A stretch of DNA of 64,000 nucleotides from an uncultured Eubacteriales bacterium (lineage in GTDB: Bacteria > Bacillota > Clostridia > Oscillospirales > Oscillospiraceae). The position numbers and the translations under genes are program-made. This document shows positions 18,323-26,721 of this stretch, one piece after another. Location: contig CASFNR010000013.1 of NCBI GenBank assembly GCA_949296115.1, forward strand, positions 1-64,000, in the 5' to 3' direction. The notes below the pieces were generated by a model. It was not told where the DNA came from. It saw only the letters and a program-made list of their open reading frames with translations, and ran no database searches. Within the stretch, counting starts at the first letter, position 1, and the number at the start of each line of letters is the position of its first letter.

Positions 18323-18350
18323 GGCAGGCGGTTCGCCTGCCTTTCCTGTT
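18323..18350 (+). terminator. attenuator-like hairpin between S component and ATPase
   Basis: Perfect 8-bp stem GGCAGGCG/CGCCTGCC with 3-base loop, followed by TTTCCTGTTT. It lies inside the operon just before the AGGAGGAG of the ATPase. Partial termination or mRNA end protection would give more S component than ATPase. Confidence 0.6.
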
Positions 18351-18365
18351 TAGGAGGAGATCCGG

Positions 18366-20075
18366 TTGGAAAACCAAGGGATTATCAAGTTTGACCACTT
18401 CGGCTTCCAGTACACCGCCCAGGCGGAGCCCACCCTGTACGACATCAACCTGACCATCCGCAAGGGGGAGAAGGTGCTCATCGCCGGGCCATCCGGCTGC
18501 GGCAAGTCCACCCTGGCCCACTGCATCAACGGCCTGGTGCCCAATTCCTACCCCGGGAAAATCACCGGCAGCCTGACCGTGGCGGGGCAGGAGGCGGGAA
18601 CGCTGGGCTTGTTTGGCCTGTCCAAAATTGTGGGCACGGTGCTCCAGGATTCCGACGGCCAGTTCATCGGCCTGACGGTGGCGGAGGACATCGCCTTCGC
18701 CCTGGAAAACGACTGCGTTCCCACGGAGGAAATGCACCATCAGGTGGAGCAGGTGGCAAAGCTGGTGGACGTGGAGCAGGTGCTCCACCATGCCCCCCAC
18801 GAGATTTCCGGGGGGCAGAAACAGCGGGTCAGCCTGGGGGGCGTGATGGTCAGCCAGGTGGAGGTGCTGCTGTTTGACGAACCCCTGGCCAACCTGGACC
18901 CCGCCACCGGCAAGCAGGCCATTGTGCTGATCGACGAGATTCAGAAACGCACCGGCTGCGCCGTCATCATCATCGAGCACCGGGTGGAGGATGTGCTCTA
19001 CCGCCCGGTAGACCGGGTGGTGCTCATGGGAGACGGGCGAATCCGCTACGACGGGGACCCGGACAAGCTGCTCTGCTCCGACCTGCTGCAAAGCAGCGGC
19101 ATCCGGGAGCCGCTGTATGTGACGGCGCTGAAATACGCCGGGGTGACCCTGACGCCGGAGATCCGCCCGTCTTACCTGCCGGAGCTGACCCTGTCCCCAG
19201 AGCAGAAAGCGCAGGTTCGAAGGTGGTTTTCCCGGCAGCCCCCGGCCCCGGCGGAGCCGGAGCGGGAGGTCCTGCTCCGGGCGGAGGGGGTGGACTTTAC
19301 CTACGAAGGGGGACACCATGCCCTCCGGGGCATTACCGGGGACATCCACCGGGGGGAGATGCTCAGCATCGTTGGCACCAACGGCGCAGGAAAATCCACC
19401 TTCTCCAAGGTGATCTGCGGATTTGAGATTCCCCAAGGGGGAAGTCTGACCTTTGCCGGGACGGACTTGTCCGCCCTGTCCATCAAGGAGCGGGCGGATC
19501 ACATCGGCTATGTGATGCAGAACCCCAACCAAATGATCTCCAAGACCCAGATTTTTGACGAGGTTGCCCTGGGCCTGCGGAACCGGGGGGTTGCAGAAGA
19601 GGAAATCCGTCCCCGGGTGGAAGAGGCCCTGAAGGTCTGCGGGCTGTACCCCTTCCGGAACTGGCCGGTGTCTGCCTTGAGCTATGGCCAGAAAAAGCGG
19701 GTGACCATTGCCTCCATCCTGGTGCTGAAGCCGGAGATGATTCTCCTGGACGAGCCCACCGCCGGGCAGGATTTGAAGCACTACACCGAGATCATGGATT
19801 TCCTCCGGGAGCTGAACAGCCAGGGCATCACCGTGGTGCTGATTACCCACGATATGCACCTGATGCTGGAATACACCCCCCGGGCCATGGTGTTCCACGG
19901 TGGAAAAGTGATTGCGGACAAGTCCGCGGCGGAGGTACTCAACGACCCGGAAATCGTGGCGGCAGCCCATCTGAAGGAGACTTCCCTGTATCATTTGAGC
20001 GCCCTGTGCGGCGTGAATCAGCCGGAGGAATTCACCCGGCGGTTCATCGCCCGGGACCGGGAGGTGCGGTTATGA
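18366..20075 (+). CDS. ECF transporter ATPase, two nucleotide-binding domains in one chain (EcfA1A2 fusion)
   Basis: 569 residues with two ABC domains. First: Walker A GPSGCGKST (about 40), signature EISGGQKQRVSLG, Walker B VLLFDEPLANLD. Second from about residue 305: GTNGAGKST, ALSYGQKKRVTIA, MILLDEPTAGQD. The fused pair powers the energy-coupling module. Start is a TTG at 18366, preceded by AGGAGGAG 6-8 bases upstream and matching the family N-terminus. The stop overlaps the ATG of the T component. Confidence 0.92.
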   Translation: MENQGIIKFDHFGFQYTAQAEPTLYDINLTIRKGEKVLIAGPSGCGKSTLAHCINGLVPNSYPGKITGSLTVAGQEAGTLGLFGLSKIVGTVLQDSDGQFIGLTVAEDIAFALENDCVPTEEMHHQVEQVAKLVDVEQVLHHAPHEISGGQKQRVSLGGVMVSQVEVLLFDEPLANLDPATGKQAIVLIDEIQKRTGCAVIIIEHRVEDVLYRPVDRVVLMGDGRIRYDGDPDKLLCSDLLQSSGIREPLYVTALKYAGVTLTPEIRPSYLPELTLSPEQKAQVRRWFSRQPPAPAEPEREVLLRAEGVDFTYEGGHHALRGITGDIHRGEMLSIVGTNGAGKSTFSKVICGFEIPQGGSLTFAGTDLSALSIKERADHIGYVMQNPNQMISKTQIFDEVALGLRNRGVAEEEIRPRVEEALKVCGLYPFRNWPVSALSYGQKKRVTIASILVLKPEMILLDEPTAGQDLKHYTEIMDFLRELNSQGITVVLITHDMHLMLEYTPRAMVFHGGKVIADKSAAEVLNDPEIVAAAHLKETSLYHLSALCGVNQPEEFTRRFIARDREVRL

Positions 20076-20899
20076 TCAACCTGTTCAATTACATCGACCG
20101 GCCCTCTCCCATCCACCGGCTCACCGGGGCCTGCAAGCTGGTGTGCCTCATCGCCTGGAGTCTGGCGGCCATGACCAGCTTCTATACCCCCCTGCTCATC
20201 GCCATGACGGCGGCGGCTCTGGTGCTGTTCCGGATCGCCAAGCTGAAACTCTCGGACATCTCCTTCATGCTGGGGATTATGTTCGCCTACATTCTGCTGA
20301 ACAATGTGCTGATCTTCCTGTTCAGCCCGGAGCATGGGGTGGGCATCTACGGCAGCCGGACGGTGCTGTTTTCCCTGGTGGGACCCTATGTGGTTACGAC
20401 GGAGCAGCTGTTCTATCACCTGAATGTAATTCTCAAGAACGCCTGCACCATCCCCATTGTGCTGCTGTTTGTATGCACCACCAATCCCTCGGAGTTCGCC
20501 GCCTCTTTGAACCGGATTGGGGTGAGCTACCGGGTCAGCTATGCCGTGGCCCTGGCCCTGCGCTACATCCCGGACATCCAGCGGGAATACCGGGACATCT
20601 CCCTGGCCCAGCAGGCCCGGGGGGTGGAGATGAGCCGGAAGGCCAGCCTGGTGAACCGGCTGAAGGCCGCCAGCGCCATTCTCATTCCCCTGATTCTGTC
20701 CTCCATGGACCGGATCGAGACCATCTCCAACGCCATGGAACTGCGGGGATTCGGCAAGGGCCCCAGGCGGACCTGGTACTCCGGGCGAGCCTTCTCCCGG
20801 ATGGACTGGGCGTGCATGGCGGCGTGCTGCCTGCTGGCCGGGCTGTCTCTGCTGCTCACCTGGCGCAACGGGGGACGGTACTTCAATCCCTTTGTCTGA
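20072..20899 (+). CDS. ecfT: ECF transporter transmembrane T component
   Basis: 275 residues with about five to six membrane segments and the coupling region with two Ala-Arg-Gly-type motifs (AQQARGVEM and ELRGFGKGP), which are the coupling-helix motifs that touch the ATPases. Completes the transporter with the two upstream genes. The ATG at 20072 overlaps the ATPase stop (ATGA); the longer frame to 20006 lies inside the ATPase gene. Confidence 0.92.
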   Translation: MINLFNYIDRPSPIHRLTGACKLVCLIAWSLAAMTSFYTPLLIAMTAAALVLFRIAKLKLSDISFMLGIMFAYILLNNVLIFLFSPEHGVGIYGSRTVLFSLVGPYVVTTEQLFYHLNVILKNACTIPIVLLFVCTTNPSEFAASLNRIGVSYRVSYAVALALRYIPDIQREYRDISLAQQARGVEMSRKASLVNRLKAASAILIPLILSSMDRIETISNAMELRGFGKGPRRTWYSGRAFSRMDWACMAACCLLAGLSLLLTWRNGGRYFNPFV

Positions 20900-20961
20900 C
20901 GGTTTTTCTTTTCTCCGGATTTTCCGTTGTTTTCGGAACTAATCCCTTCATGTAAACATAT

Positions 20962-20996
20962 ATTCCGGATTTTCAAAAGAAAATCCGGAATTTTTC
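20962..20996 (+). terminator. terminator of the ECF operon
   Basis: Perfect 12-bp stem ATTCCGGATTTT/AAAATCCGGAAT, loop CAAAAG, then TTTTC. Confidence 0.85.
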
Positions 20997-21024
20997 TTGA
21001 CTTTTTTTCCTGCGGGATTATAGT
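20997..21024 (+). promoter_or_regulatory. promoter for antiporter-mgtC
   Basis: TTGACT (20997-21002), 16-bp spacer, TATAGT (21019-21024), directly behind the terminator. Confidence 0.7.
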
Positions 21025-21053
21025 AAAGGAAAAGCAAAGAAAGGAGCGCTCCC

Positions 21054-22526
21054 ATGACCACACCCCTGTTCGAGGCGCTGCACATCACCTCCTCCGTCTC
21101 CATCATCATCATCTCCATTTCCCTGATGCTGATTGTGGGCTTCGCCATGACCCGGATCACCAAGCGGCTGAAGCTGCCCAATGTGACGGCCTACATCGTG
21201 GCGGGAATCCTCATGGGCCCCTACTGCCTGCATCTGGTGCCCACCGGCCTGATCTCCGGCATGGACTTCATTGCGGACATCGCCCTGGCCTTCATTGCCT
21301 TCAGCACCGGCGAATTCTTCCGGTTCTCCACCCTGAAAAAAAGCGGCCCCAAAATTCTGCTCATCACCGTGCTGGAGGCCTGCCTGGCTTCGGTGGTGGT
21401 ATTCCTGGTCACCTACCTGGTGCTGGGGCTGGAGCTGAACTTCTCCGTGGTGCTGGCCGCCCTGGCCTCCGCCACCGCTCCCGCCTCCACCATGATGACC
21501 ATCCGCCAGACCCACGCCGGGGGCGACTTCGTGGACACCCTGCTCCAGGTGGTGGCCCTGGACGATGTGGTGGGACTGGTGGCCTACAGCGTGGCCATCT
21601 CCCTGGCCCTGGCCTCCATGACCGGCTCCTTCCAGGTGGGAAATATGGTCACACCCTTGCTGGTAAACCTGTTTGTGTTTCTGCTGGGCGGCCTGTTCGG
21701 CCTGTTCCTGAAGCTGCTGCTCCACAAGCGCTCCACGGACAACCGGCTGATCGTCACCATCGCCCTGCTGTTCGCCTTCTGCGGCATCTGCGCCCTGCTG
21801 GATGTGTCCGCCCTGCTGGGGTGCATGTCCATGGCCATGGTCTACATCAACACCACCGACGACAGCCGGCTGTTCAAGCAGCTCAACTATTTCAGCCCCC
21901 CCATTCTGCTGCTGTTCTTCGTCCGCTCCGGGCTGAACTTTGACCTGGGGGCCATCTTCGGCTCCTCGGACAGCGTGGGCGGGGTGTCCCTGCTCACCGT
22001 GGGGGTGGCCTACTTCCTCACCCGGATCGTGGGCAAGTACGGCGGGGCCTTCCTGGGCTGCCTGCTGGCCCGGAAGGACAAGTCCGTCCGCAATTATCTG
22101 GGCCTTGCCCTGATTCCCCAGGCAGGGGTGGCCATCGGCCTGGCCGCCATGGGCGCCCGGACCCTGGGCGGGAGCATGGGCCAGGCCCTGGAAACCATCA
22201 TCCTGGCCTCCAGCGTGCTCTATGAGCTCATCGGCCCCGCCTGCGCCAAGCTGTCGCTGTACCTGTCCGGCTCCTGCGGCAAGGGTCTGGAAAACCTGGC
22301 CCAGGCGCAGATGCCGGAAACCCCGGCGGAGCAGCCGCCCAATGAGGTGGAGCTGCTGATTCAGCAGATTCAGGCCATTCAGCGGGAGCTGCCCAAACAC
22401 GAAAATCCCTACTACGAGGAGGAAATGGCCTTTGACGAGGCGGCGGACGAGCACGCCGCCCTGTACGGCTATTCCCTGCCCGGCCAGTCTGCCAGAAGGA
22501 GGAATTCCCGGTCATGGAAACCCTGA
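21054..22526 (+). CDS. CPA2-type cation:proton antiporter (Na+/H+ exchanger family)
   Basis: 490 residues with about twelve membrane segments covering residues 15-400. The ALASATAPASTMMTIRQT segment and the VVALDDVVGLVAYS segment carry the acidic ion-binding region seen in KefB/NhaS3-like exchangers. The C-terminal cytoplasmic tail of about 80 residues (rich in Glu and Gln) lacks an RCK/TrkA domain. Exchanges Na+ or K+ for H+. It overlaps mgtC by 13 bp. Confidence 0.85.
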   Translation: MTTPLFEALHITSSVSIIIISISLMLIVGFAMTRITKRLKLPNVTAYIVAGILMGPYCLHLVPTGLISGMDFIADIALAFIAFSTGEFFRFSTLKKSGPKILLITVLEACLASVVVFLVTYLVLGLELNFSVVLAALASATAPASTMMTIRQTHAGGDFVDTLLQVVALDDVVGLVAYSVAISLALASMTGSFQVGNMVTPLLVNLFVFLLGGLFGLFLKLLLHKRSTDNRLIVTIALLFAFCGICALLDVSALLGCMSMAMVYINTTDDSRLFKQLNYFSPPILLLFFVRSGLNFDLGAIFGSSDSVGGVSLLTVGVAYFLTRIVGKYGGAFLGCLLARKDKSVRNYLGLALIPQAGVAIGLAAMGARTLGGSMGQALETIILASSVLYELIGPACAKLSLYLSGSCGKGLENLAQAQMPETPAEQPPNEVELLIQQIQAIQRELPKHENPYYEEEMAFDEAADEHAALYGYSLPGQSARRRNSRSWKP

Positions 22527-23254
22527 CAATGCTCCAAACCAGCGACCCCATCGTCCGCTGGATCGGTTCCTGGGCCCAGGAGCCCAACACCCTGTCCATC
22601 ATCCTGCGCATCGCCATCTCCGTGGTGCTCACCTCCATCATCGGATGCGAGCGCTCCAGCAAGCGGCACTCCGCAGGTCTGCGGACCTTTGTGCTGATCG
22701 CCTTCTTTTCCACGGTGTGCATGATGCTGGACATCTACCTGATGCGGGCCCAGGGAGAATCCCTGCCCCTGCTGTCCGCCGCCGCCATCGTCTCCGCCGC
22801 CATGATCAGCGGCAACTCGGTGCTCTTCAGCTCCCGCAGCCAGATCAAGGGCCTGACCACCTCCGCCGCCCTGTGGGCCTGCACCTGCCTGGGCTTCACC
22901 ATCGGCGCGGGGCTGTACACCGTGACTCTGGTGGTGTTTTTGTTCCTGCTGTGCATTCTGTCCGCCTTTCCCTCCATTGAGGTGTACCTGAAGAACCGCT
23001 CCAACCATTTTGAAATCCACCTGGAGCTGATTAACAGCGAATACCTCCGGGATTTCGTCACCGTGGGACGGCGGCTGGGGCTGCGGATTGACGACATCGA
23101 GTCCAACCAGGCCTATGTGGGCTCCGGACTCAGCGTGTACACCATCACCATCACCATCTGCAGCCCGGAACTGAAAAAGTACAAAACCCACCACGAAATC
23201 ATCGAAGCCCTGAAGTCCCTGGATTATATCTACCACCTGGAAGAAATTGTCTGA
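22514..23254 (+). CDS. MgtC/SapB family protein
   Basis: 246 residues. Four to five membrane segments with the MgtC signature (IIGCERSSKRHSAGLRTFVLI), followed by a soluble C-terminal domain of about 90 residues resembling an ACT-like regulatory domain. In this family the N-terminal domain affects membrane energetics or magnesium/phosphate homeostasis; the mechanism is debated. AAGGAGG lies 10 bases before ATG, inside the antiporter gene, so the two are coupled. Confidence 0.85.
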   Translation: METLTMLQTSDPIVRWIGSWAQEPNTLSIILRIAISVVLTSIIGCERSSKRHSAGLRTFVLIAFFSTVCMMLDIYLMRAQGESLPLLSAAAIVSAAMISGNSVLFSSRSQIKGLTTSAALWACTCLGFTIGAGLYTVTLVVFLFLLCILSAFPSIEVYLKNRSNHFEIHLELINSEYLRDFVTVGRRLGLRIDDIESNQAYVGSGLSVYTITITICSPELKKYKTHHEIIEALKSLDYIYHLEEIV

Positions 23255-23325
23255 CCCGGCTGCACGGTTTCGAAACACTTCCCTGGATGCTCCGGATGAA
23301 AAATCTGCCTTCCCATGAAAATATA

Positions 23326-23340
23326 GTTTCTTTTTGAGAC
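23326..23340. promoter_or_regulatory. candidate operator GTTTC-N5-GAGAC upstream of the regulator gene
   Basis: GTTTC TTTTT GAGAC, one base from the perfect inverted repeat at 25324-25338. Located 50 bp before the regulator ATG, where it could mediate autoregulation. Confidence 0.4.
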
Positions 23341-23390
23341 AGTCTGTGATAAACTGTCGATAGTTGATTTTCCATTCCGGAGGAATTGCT

Positions 23391-25175
23391 ATGGAGGAAC
23401 CCCACATTCACATACTCGGCATCGCCCCCTACGAGGGCATGAAAACCGCCATGGCCCGGGCGGCGGAGAGCTACCCCAATGTCACCCTGGACATTGCCAT
23501 CGGAGACCTGGACGAGGGCGCCGCCATTGTCCAGGCCCTGCCCCGGGACCGGTACGACTGCGTCATCTCCCGGGGCGGCACCGCCGAGCGCATCCGGCAG
23601 GTCAGCTCCCTGCCGGTGATTGACATCAAGCTGTCCGTCTACGACGTGCTCCGGTCCATCAAGCTGGCGGAGAACTATGGGGGACGGTACGCCGTTGTGG
23701 GCTTTCCCAGCATCACGGAGCCGGCCCATATCCTGTGCGACCTGCTGCGCTACGATCTGGACATCATCACCATCCACAGCCGGGAGGACGTGGTCAGCAC
23801 CCTGACCCAGCTCCAGCGCACCGGCTACCGGATGGTGGTCAGCGACATGGTCACCCACACCGCCGCCCGGCAGATGGGAATGGACGCCTTCCTCATCACC
23901 TCCGGTGCGGAGAGCCTGCGCACTGCCCTGGACCAGGCCATCTCCTTCAGCAAGGGCTTCCGGCGCATCCGGCAGGAGAACCTGATCCTGCGGAGCATGA
24001 ATCAGGACGAGGTCTCCATGGTGCTTCTGGACCGGAAGGGGAACCTGTGCTATGCCCAGCCCGCCGACCCCGCCGCCGAGCTGCTCTCCACCCTCCGCTC
24101 CCACCTGAAGGAGGTCACCCCGGGCCGGTCCCTGTCCTTCTATTATAAGAACCTCAATACCCTCTATGGTATCACCGCCCGGCAGATTCGGATGTGGGAG
24201 AACACCTATGTGCTCTTCACCTGCCGGCCGGGGCAGATTCCCCTCCGGGGGAGTAAGCTGGGGATGCGCAGCTATGGCCGGGCAGAGTGCGATCACCTGT
24301 TCATGAGCAGCTTCTACAGCATTTCCGGCGCCATGGGGGAGGTGGAATCCACCGTCTCCGCCTTCGCCCTGTCCCAGCAGAGCGTGCTCATCGCCGGGGA
24401 AAACGGCACCGGCAAGGAGCAGATTGCCCGGGCCCTGTACCTGCGCAGCGGCCAGACCAATTCCCCCTTCTGGGTGTTCAACTGCAAGCTGCTGGCGGAA
24501 AAAAGCTGGGATTTTCTCCTGAATCACCCCAACTCTCCCTTCAACGCCTACCACAACACCCTGTATTTCCAATACTTCGAGACCCTGCCGGAAAGCAGGC
24601 TCCTGCAGCTGCAGACCGTGATTCAGGAAACCGGCCTGGCCAAGCGCCAGCGGCTGATTTTCTCCTGCACCTGTGACGAGGGGGAGGCCCTTCCCCCCGC
24701 CGCCAGAGCCTTCACCCTGGCTCTGGGCTGCCTGACCCTGCGGCTGCCCGCTCTGCGGACCCGGTCGGACGAGATTCCCTCCCTGGCCAGCCTGTATCTG
24801 AACAGCTTGAACCAGGAGCTGGGCAAACAGATCTCCGGCTTTGAGCCAAACGCCATCGAGCAGCTGCGCCGGTACCAGTGGCCCAACAACTACACCCAGT
24901 TCAAGCAGGTGCTCTATGAGCTGGCCGTGCTGACGGAATCGCCCTACATCCGTTCCTCCCTGGTGGCGGAGCTGCTGTCCAAGGAGAGCGGGCTGTTCCA
25001 CCCCAGTCAGCCCGCCGTCCCCAACGGTATCCCCCAGGGAACCCTGGAGGAGCTGACCCGGGGCATCATCTATCAGGTTCTCAACGCCAACGGCGGGAAC
25101 CAGACCGCCGCCGCCCGGCAGCTGGGCATCAGCCGCACCACCCTGTGGCGGCATCTGGGCGAGGCAAAAAAATAA
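23391..25175 (+). CDS. PrpR-type transcriptional regulator with degenerate AAA+ domain and Fis HTH
   Basis: 594 residues: N-terminal PrpR sensor domain (about 8-190, with DCVISRGGTAERIRQ and PVIDIKLSVYDVLRSI), a PAS-like linker, an AAA+ domain with intact Walker A (GENGTGKE, about 336-343) and a C-terminal Fis-type helix-turn-helix (NQTAAARQLGISRTTLWRHL). The GAFTGA loop that contacts sigma-54 and the usual Walker B acidic pair are absent (YHNTLYFQYFETL in place of GTLFLDE). It should thus work with sigma-70 promoters, like TyrR. ATG 23391 has GGAGG 8 bases upstream. Probably controls the adjacent catabolic operon in response to a carboxylate. Confidence 0.85.
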   Translation: MEEPHIHILGIAPYEGMKTAMARAAESYPNVTLDIAIGDLDEGAAIVQALPRDRYDCVISRGGTAERIRQVSSLPVIDIKLSVYDVLRSIKLAENYGGRYAVVGFPSITEPAHILCDLLRYDLDIITIHSREDVVSTLTQLQRTGYRMVVSDMVTHTAARQMGMDAFLITSGAESLRTALDQAISFSKGFRRIRQENLILRSMNQDEVSMVLLDRKGNLCYAQPADPAAELLSTLRSHLKEVTPGRSLSFYYKNLNTLYGITARQIRMWENTYVLFTCRPGQIPLRGSKLGMRSYGRAECDHLFMSSFYSISGAMGEVESTVSAFALSQQSVLIAGENGTGKEQIARALYLRSGQTNSPFWVFNCKLLAEKSWDFLLNHPNSPFNAYHNTLYFQYFETLPESRLLQLQTVIQETGLAKRQRLIFSCTCDEGEALPPAARAFTLALGCLTLRLPALRTRSDEIPSLASLYLNSLNQELGKQISGFEPNAIEQLRRYQWPNNYTQFKQVLYELAVLTESPYIRSSLVAELLSKESGLFHPSQPAVPNGIPQGTLEELTRGIIYQVLNANGGNQTAAARQLGISRTTLWRHLGEAKK

Positions 25176-25272
25176 GTACGTTCTCTCCCCGCTCCGGCCC
25201 TTGGCCGGGGCGGGGATTTCTTGTGCAGTGTGTATCAATTTCAGGTTTTATTTTATCTCTTTCTTTCCGATT

Positions 25273-25287
25273 GTTTCATAATGGAAC
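25273..25287. promoter_or_regulatory. candidate operator GTTTC-N5-GGAAC
   Basis: GTTTC ATAAT GGAAC; one mismatch from the perfect dyad 51 bp downstream. AT-rich surroundings without a gene. Confidence 0.45.
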
Positions 25288-25323
25288 GAAATTTCACATT
25301 TTATTTTTAATTTTCTTAAAATC

Positions 25324-25338
25324 GTTTCACATAGAAAC
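25324..25338. promoter_or_regulatory. candidate operator GTTTC-N5-GAAAC
   Basis: Perfect 5-bp dyad GTTTC ACATA GAAAC, ending about 20 bp before the -35 of the catabolic operon promoter, as expected of an activator site. Confidence 0.5.
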
Positions 25339-25357
25339 AAAAAATTCACAATTTCTA

Positions 25358-25386
25358 TTGCCGATTTTGACCCTTCCTGATACAAT
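25358..25386 (+). promoter_or_regulatory. promoter of the acid-sugar catabolic operon
   Basis: TTGCCG, 17-bp spacer, TACAAT ending about 25386. It is sigma-A-like; no -24/-12 (GG/GC) sigma-54 element is seen, in line with the regulator lacking GAFTGA. Confidence 0.6.
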
Positions 25387-25426
25387 ATAGACAAAATCAA
25401 TTCAACCGGAAAAAGGAGAGATGTCC

Positions 25427-26692
25427 ATGATCCAGCTCTTGATTATTGCGGACGATTTTACCGGCGCACTGGATGCCGGGGTACAGCTGGCCACCCACGG
25501 CGCCAAAACCGCCGTGATCACCGACGCCGCCTCGGACTGGAGCGCATTGAGCGAAACCGTGGATGTGCTGGTCGTGGACGCGGAGACCCGGCACCTGCCC
25601 GCCAACCAGGCCTATGACATTGTCTACCGGACCGTCAGCCTGGCGGCGAAGCTCCAGGTTCCCCACATTTACAAGAAAACCGACTCCGCCCTCCGGGGCA
25701 ACGTGGGCGCCGAGCTCAGCGCCGTGCTCCACGCCAGCGGCGCCCGGCAGCTGCCCTTCATTCCCGCCTTCCCCCAGATCGGCCGCTGCACCATCGACGG
25801 GGTCCACTACATCCGGGAGGTGCCGGTGGACCAGAGTGTCTTCGGCAAGGACCCCTTTGAGCCGGTGACGGAATCCCGGGTGGACCGGCTGGTTTCCGCC
25901 CAGACCCAGGACCCGGTGGTCTCCCTGCCCCCCCTTGGCCCGGACAGCCCTCTGCCGGAGCAGGCGGGCATCCTGATTTTCGACGCCGCCAGCGAGGAGG
26001 ACCTGTTCGCCACCGGCCACCGGCTGCTCCAAGGCGGCAGACTCTCCGTCATGGCAGGCTGCGCCGGATTCGCCGCCATGCTCCCCGAGCTGCTGGACAC
26101 CCGGATTGACGGACACAGCATCCCCATGCCCCGGCTCCACCAGCGGCTGCTGATGCTCTGCGGCAGCGTCAACCCCATCACCCTGACCCAGCTGGAACGG
26201 GCGGAGCAGGCAGGCTTCCTGCGGCTGCGGATGCGCCCGGACCAGAAGCTGGAACCGGCTTACTGGAGCACCCAGGAGGGCCGGGAGCAGCTGGAAGCCT
26301 GGATCTCCCAGCTGGAGGCCGGCAGCCATGCGGTCATCGACAGCAACGACCCCGGCAGCAACCAGCCCACCGCCGACTACGCCCGGGAAAAGGGCCTGGT
26401 GCTGGAGGACATCCGCCAGCGGATCTCCGGCTCCCTGGGCCAGATTCTCAAATCCATCAACGACCATGGGGTGGAGGGCACCCTGCTGATTACCGGCGGC
26501 GACACCCTGAAGCAGTGCATGGACGGCCTGGGGGTCTATCAGATTGAGCCCCTGTGCGAGCTGGAGGCCGGCGTGGTGCTGTCCCGGTTCGCCTACCACG
26601 GCGTCACCCGGTACGTCATCTCCAAATCCGGCGGTTTCGGAAGTGAGGATCTGCTGGTCAGCCTGACCCAATGGCTGACCCGGCAGGCCTGA
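25427..26692 (+). CDS. four-carbon acid sugar kinase (DUF1537/OtnK family)
   Basis: 421 residues. The N-terminal LLIIADDFTGALDAGVQLA is the DUF1537 signature (substrate-binding DDFTGA), and the C-terminal nucleotide domain has SGGFGSEDLL. Known members phosphorylate D-threonate, D- or L-erythronate or L-threonate at C4. Their product is oxidised by PdxA2, which is encoded four genes downstream. I prefer the second ATG at 25427 because AAGGAG is 8 bases before it; the ATG at 25421 is only 2-3 bases from the ribosome site. First gene of the operon. Confidence 0.88.
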   Translation: MIQLLIIADDFTGALDAGVQLATHGAKTAVITDAASDWSALSETVDVLVVDAETRHLPANQAYDIVYRTVSLAAKLQVPHIYKKTDSALRGNVGAELSAVLHASGARQLPFIPAFPQIGRCTIDGVHYIREVPVDQSVFGKDPFEPVTESRVDRLVSAQTQDPVVSLPPLGPDSPLPEQAGILIFDAASEEDLFATGHRLLQGGRLSVMAGCAGFAAMLPELLDTRIDGHSIPMPRLHQRLLMLCGSVNPITLTQLERAEQAGFLRLRMRPDQKLEPAYWSTQEGREQLEAWISQLEAGSHAVIDSNDPGSNQPTADYAREKGLVLEDIRQRISGSLGQILKSINDHGVEGTLLITGGDTLKQCMDGLGVYQIEPLCELEAGVVLSRFAYHGVTRYVISKSGGFGSEDLLVSLTQWLTRQA

Positions 26693-26721
26693 AAATAAAC
26701 TAAAAAATGGAGGTCAACAGT

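Noticed and set aside
21018..22454. Long Gln/His/Gly-rich frame opposite the cation antiporter
   Set aside because: Composition typical of an antisense shadow of a GC-rich membrane protein gene; no start signal.
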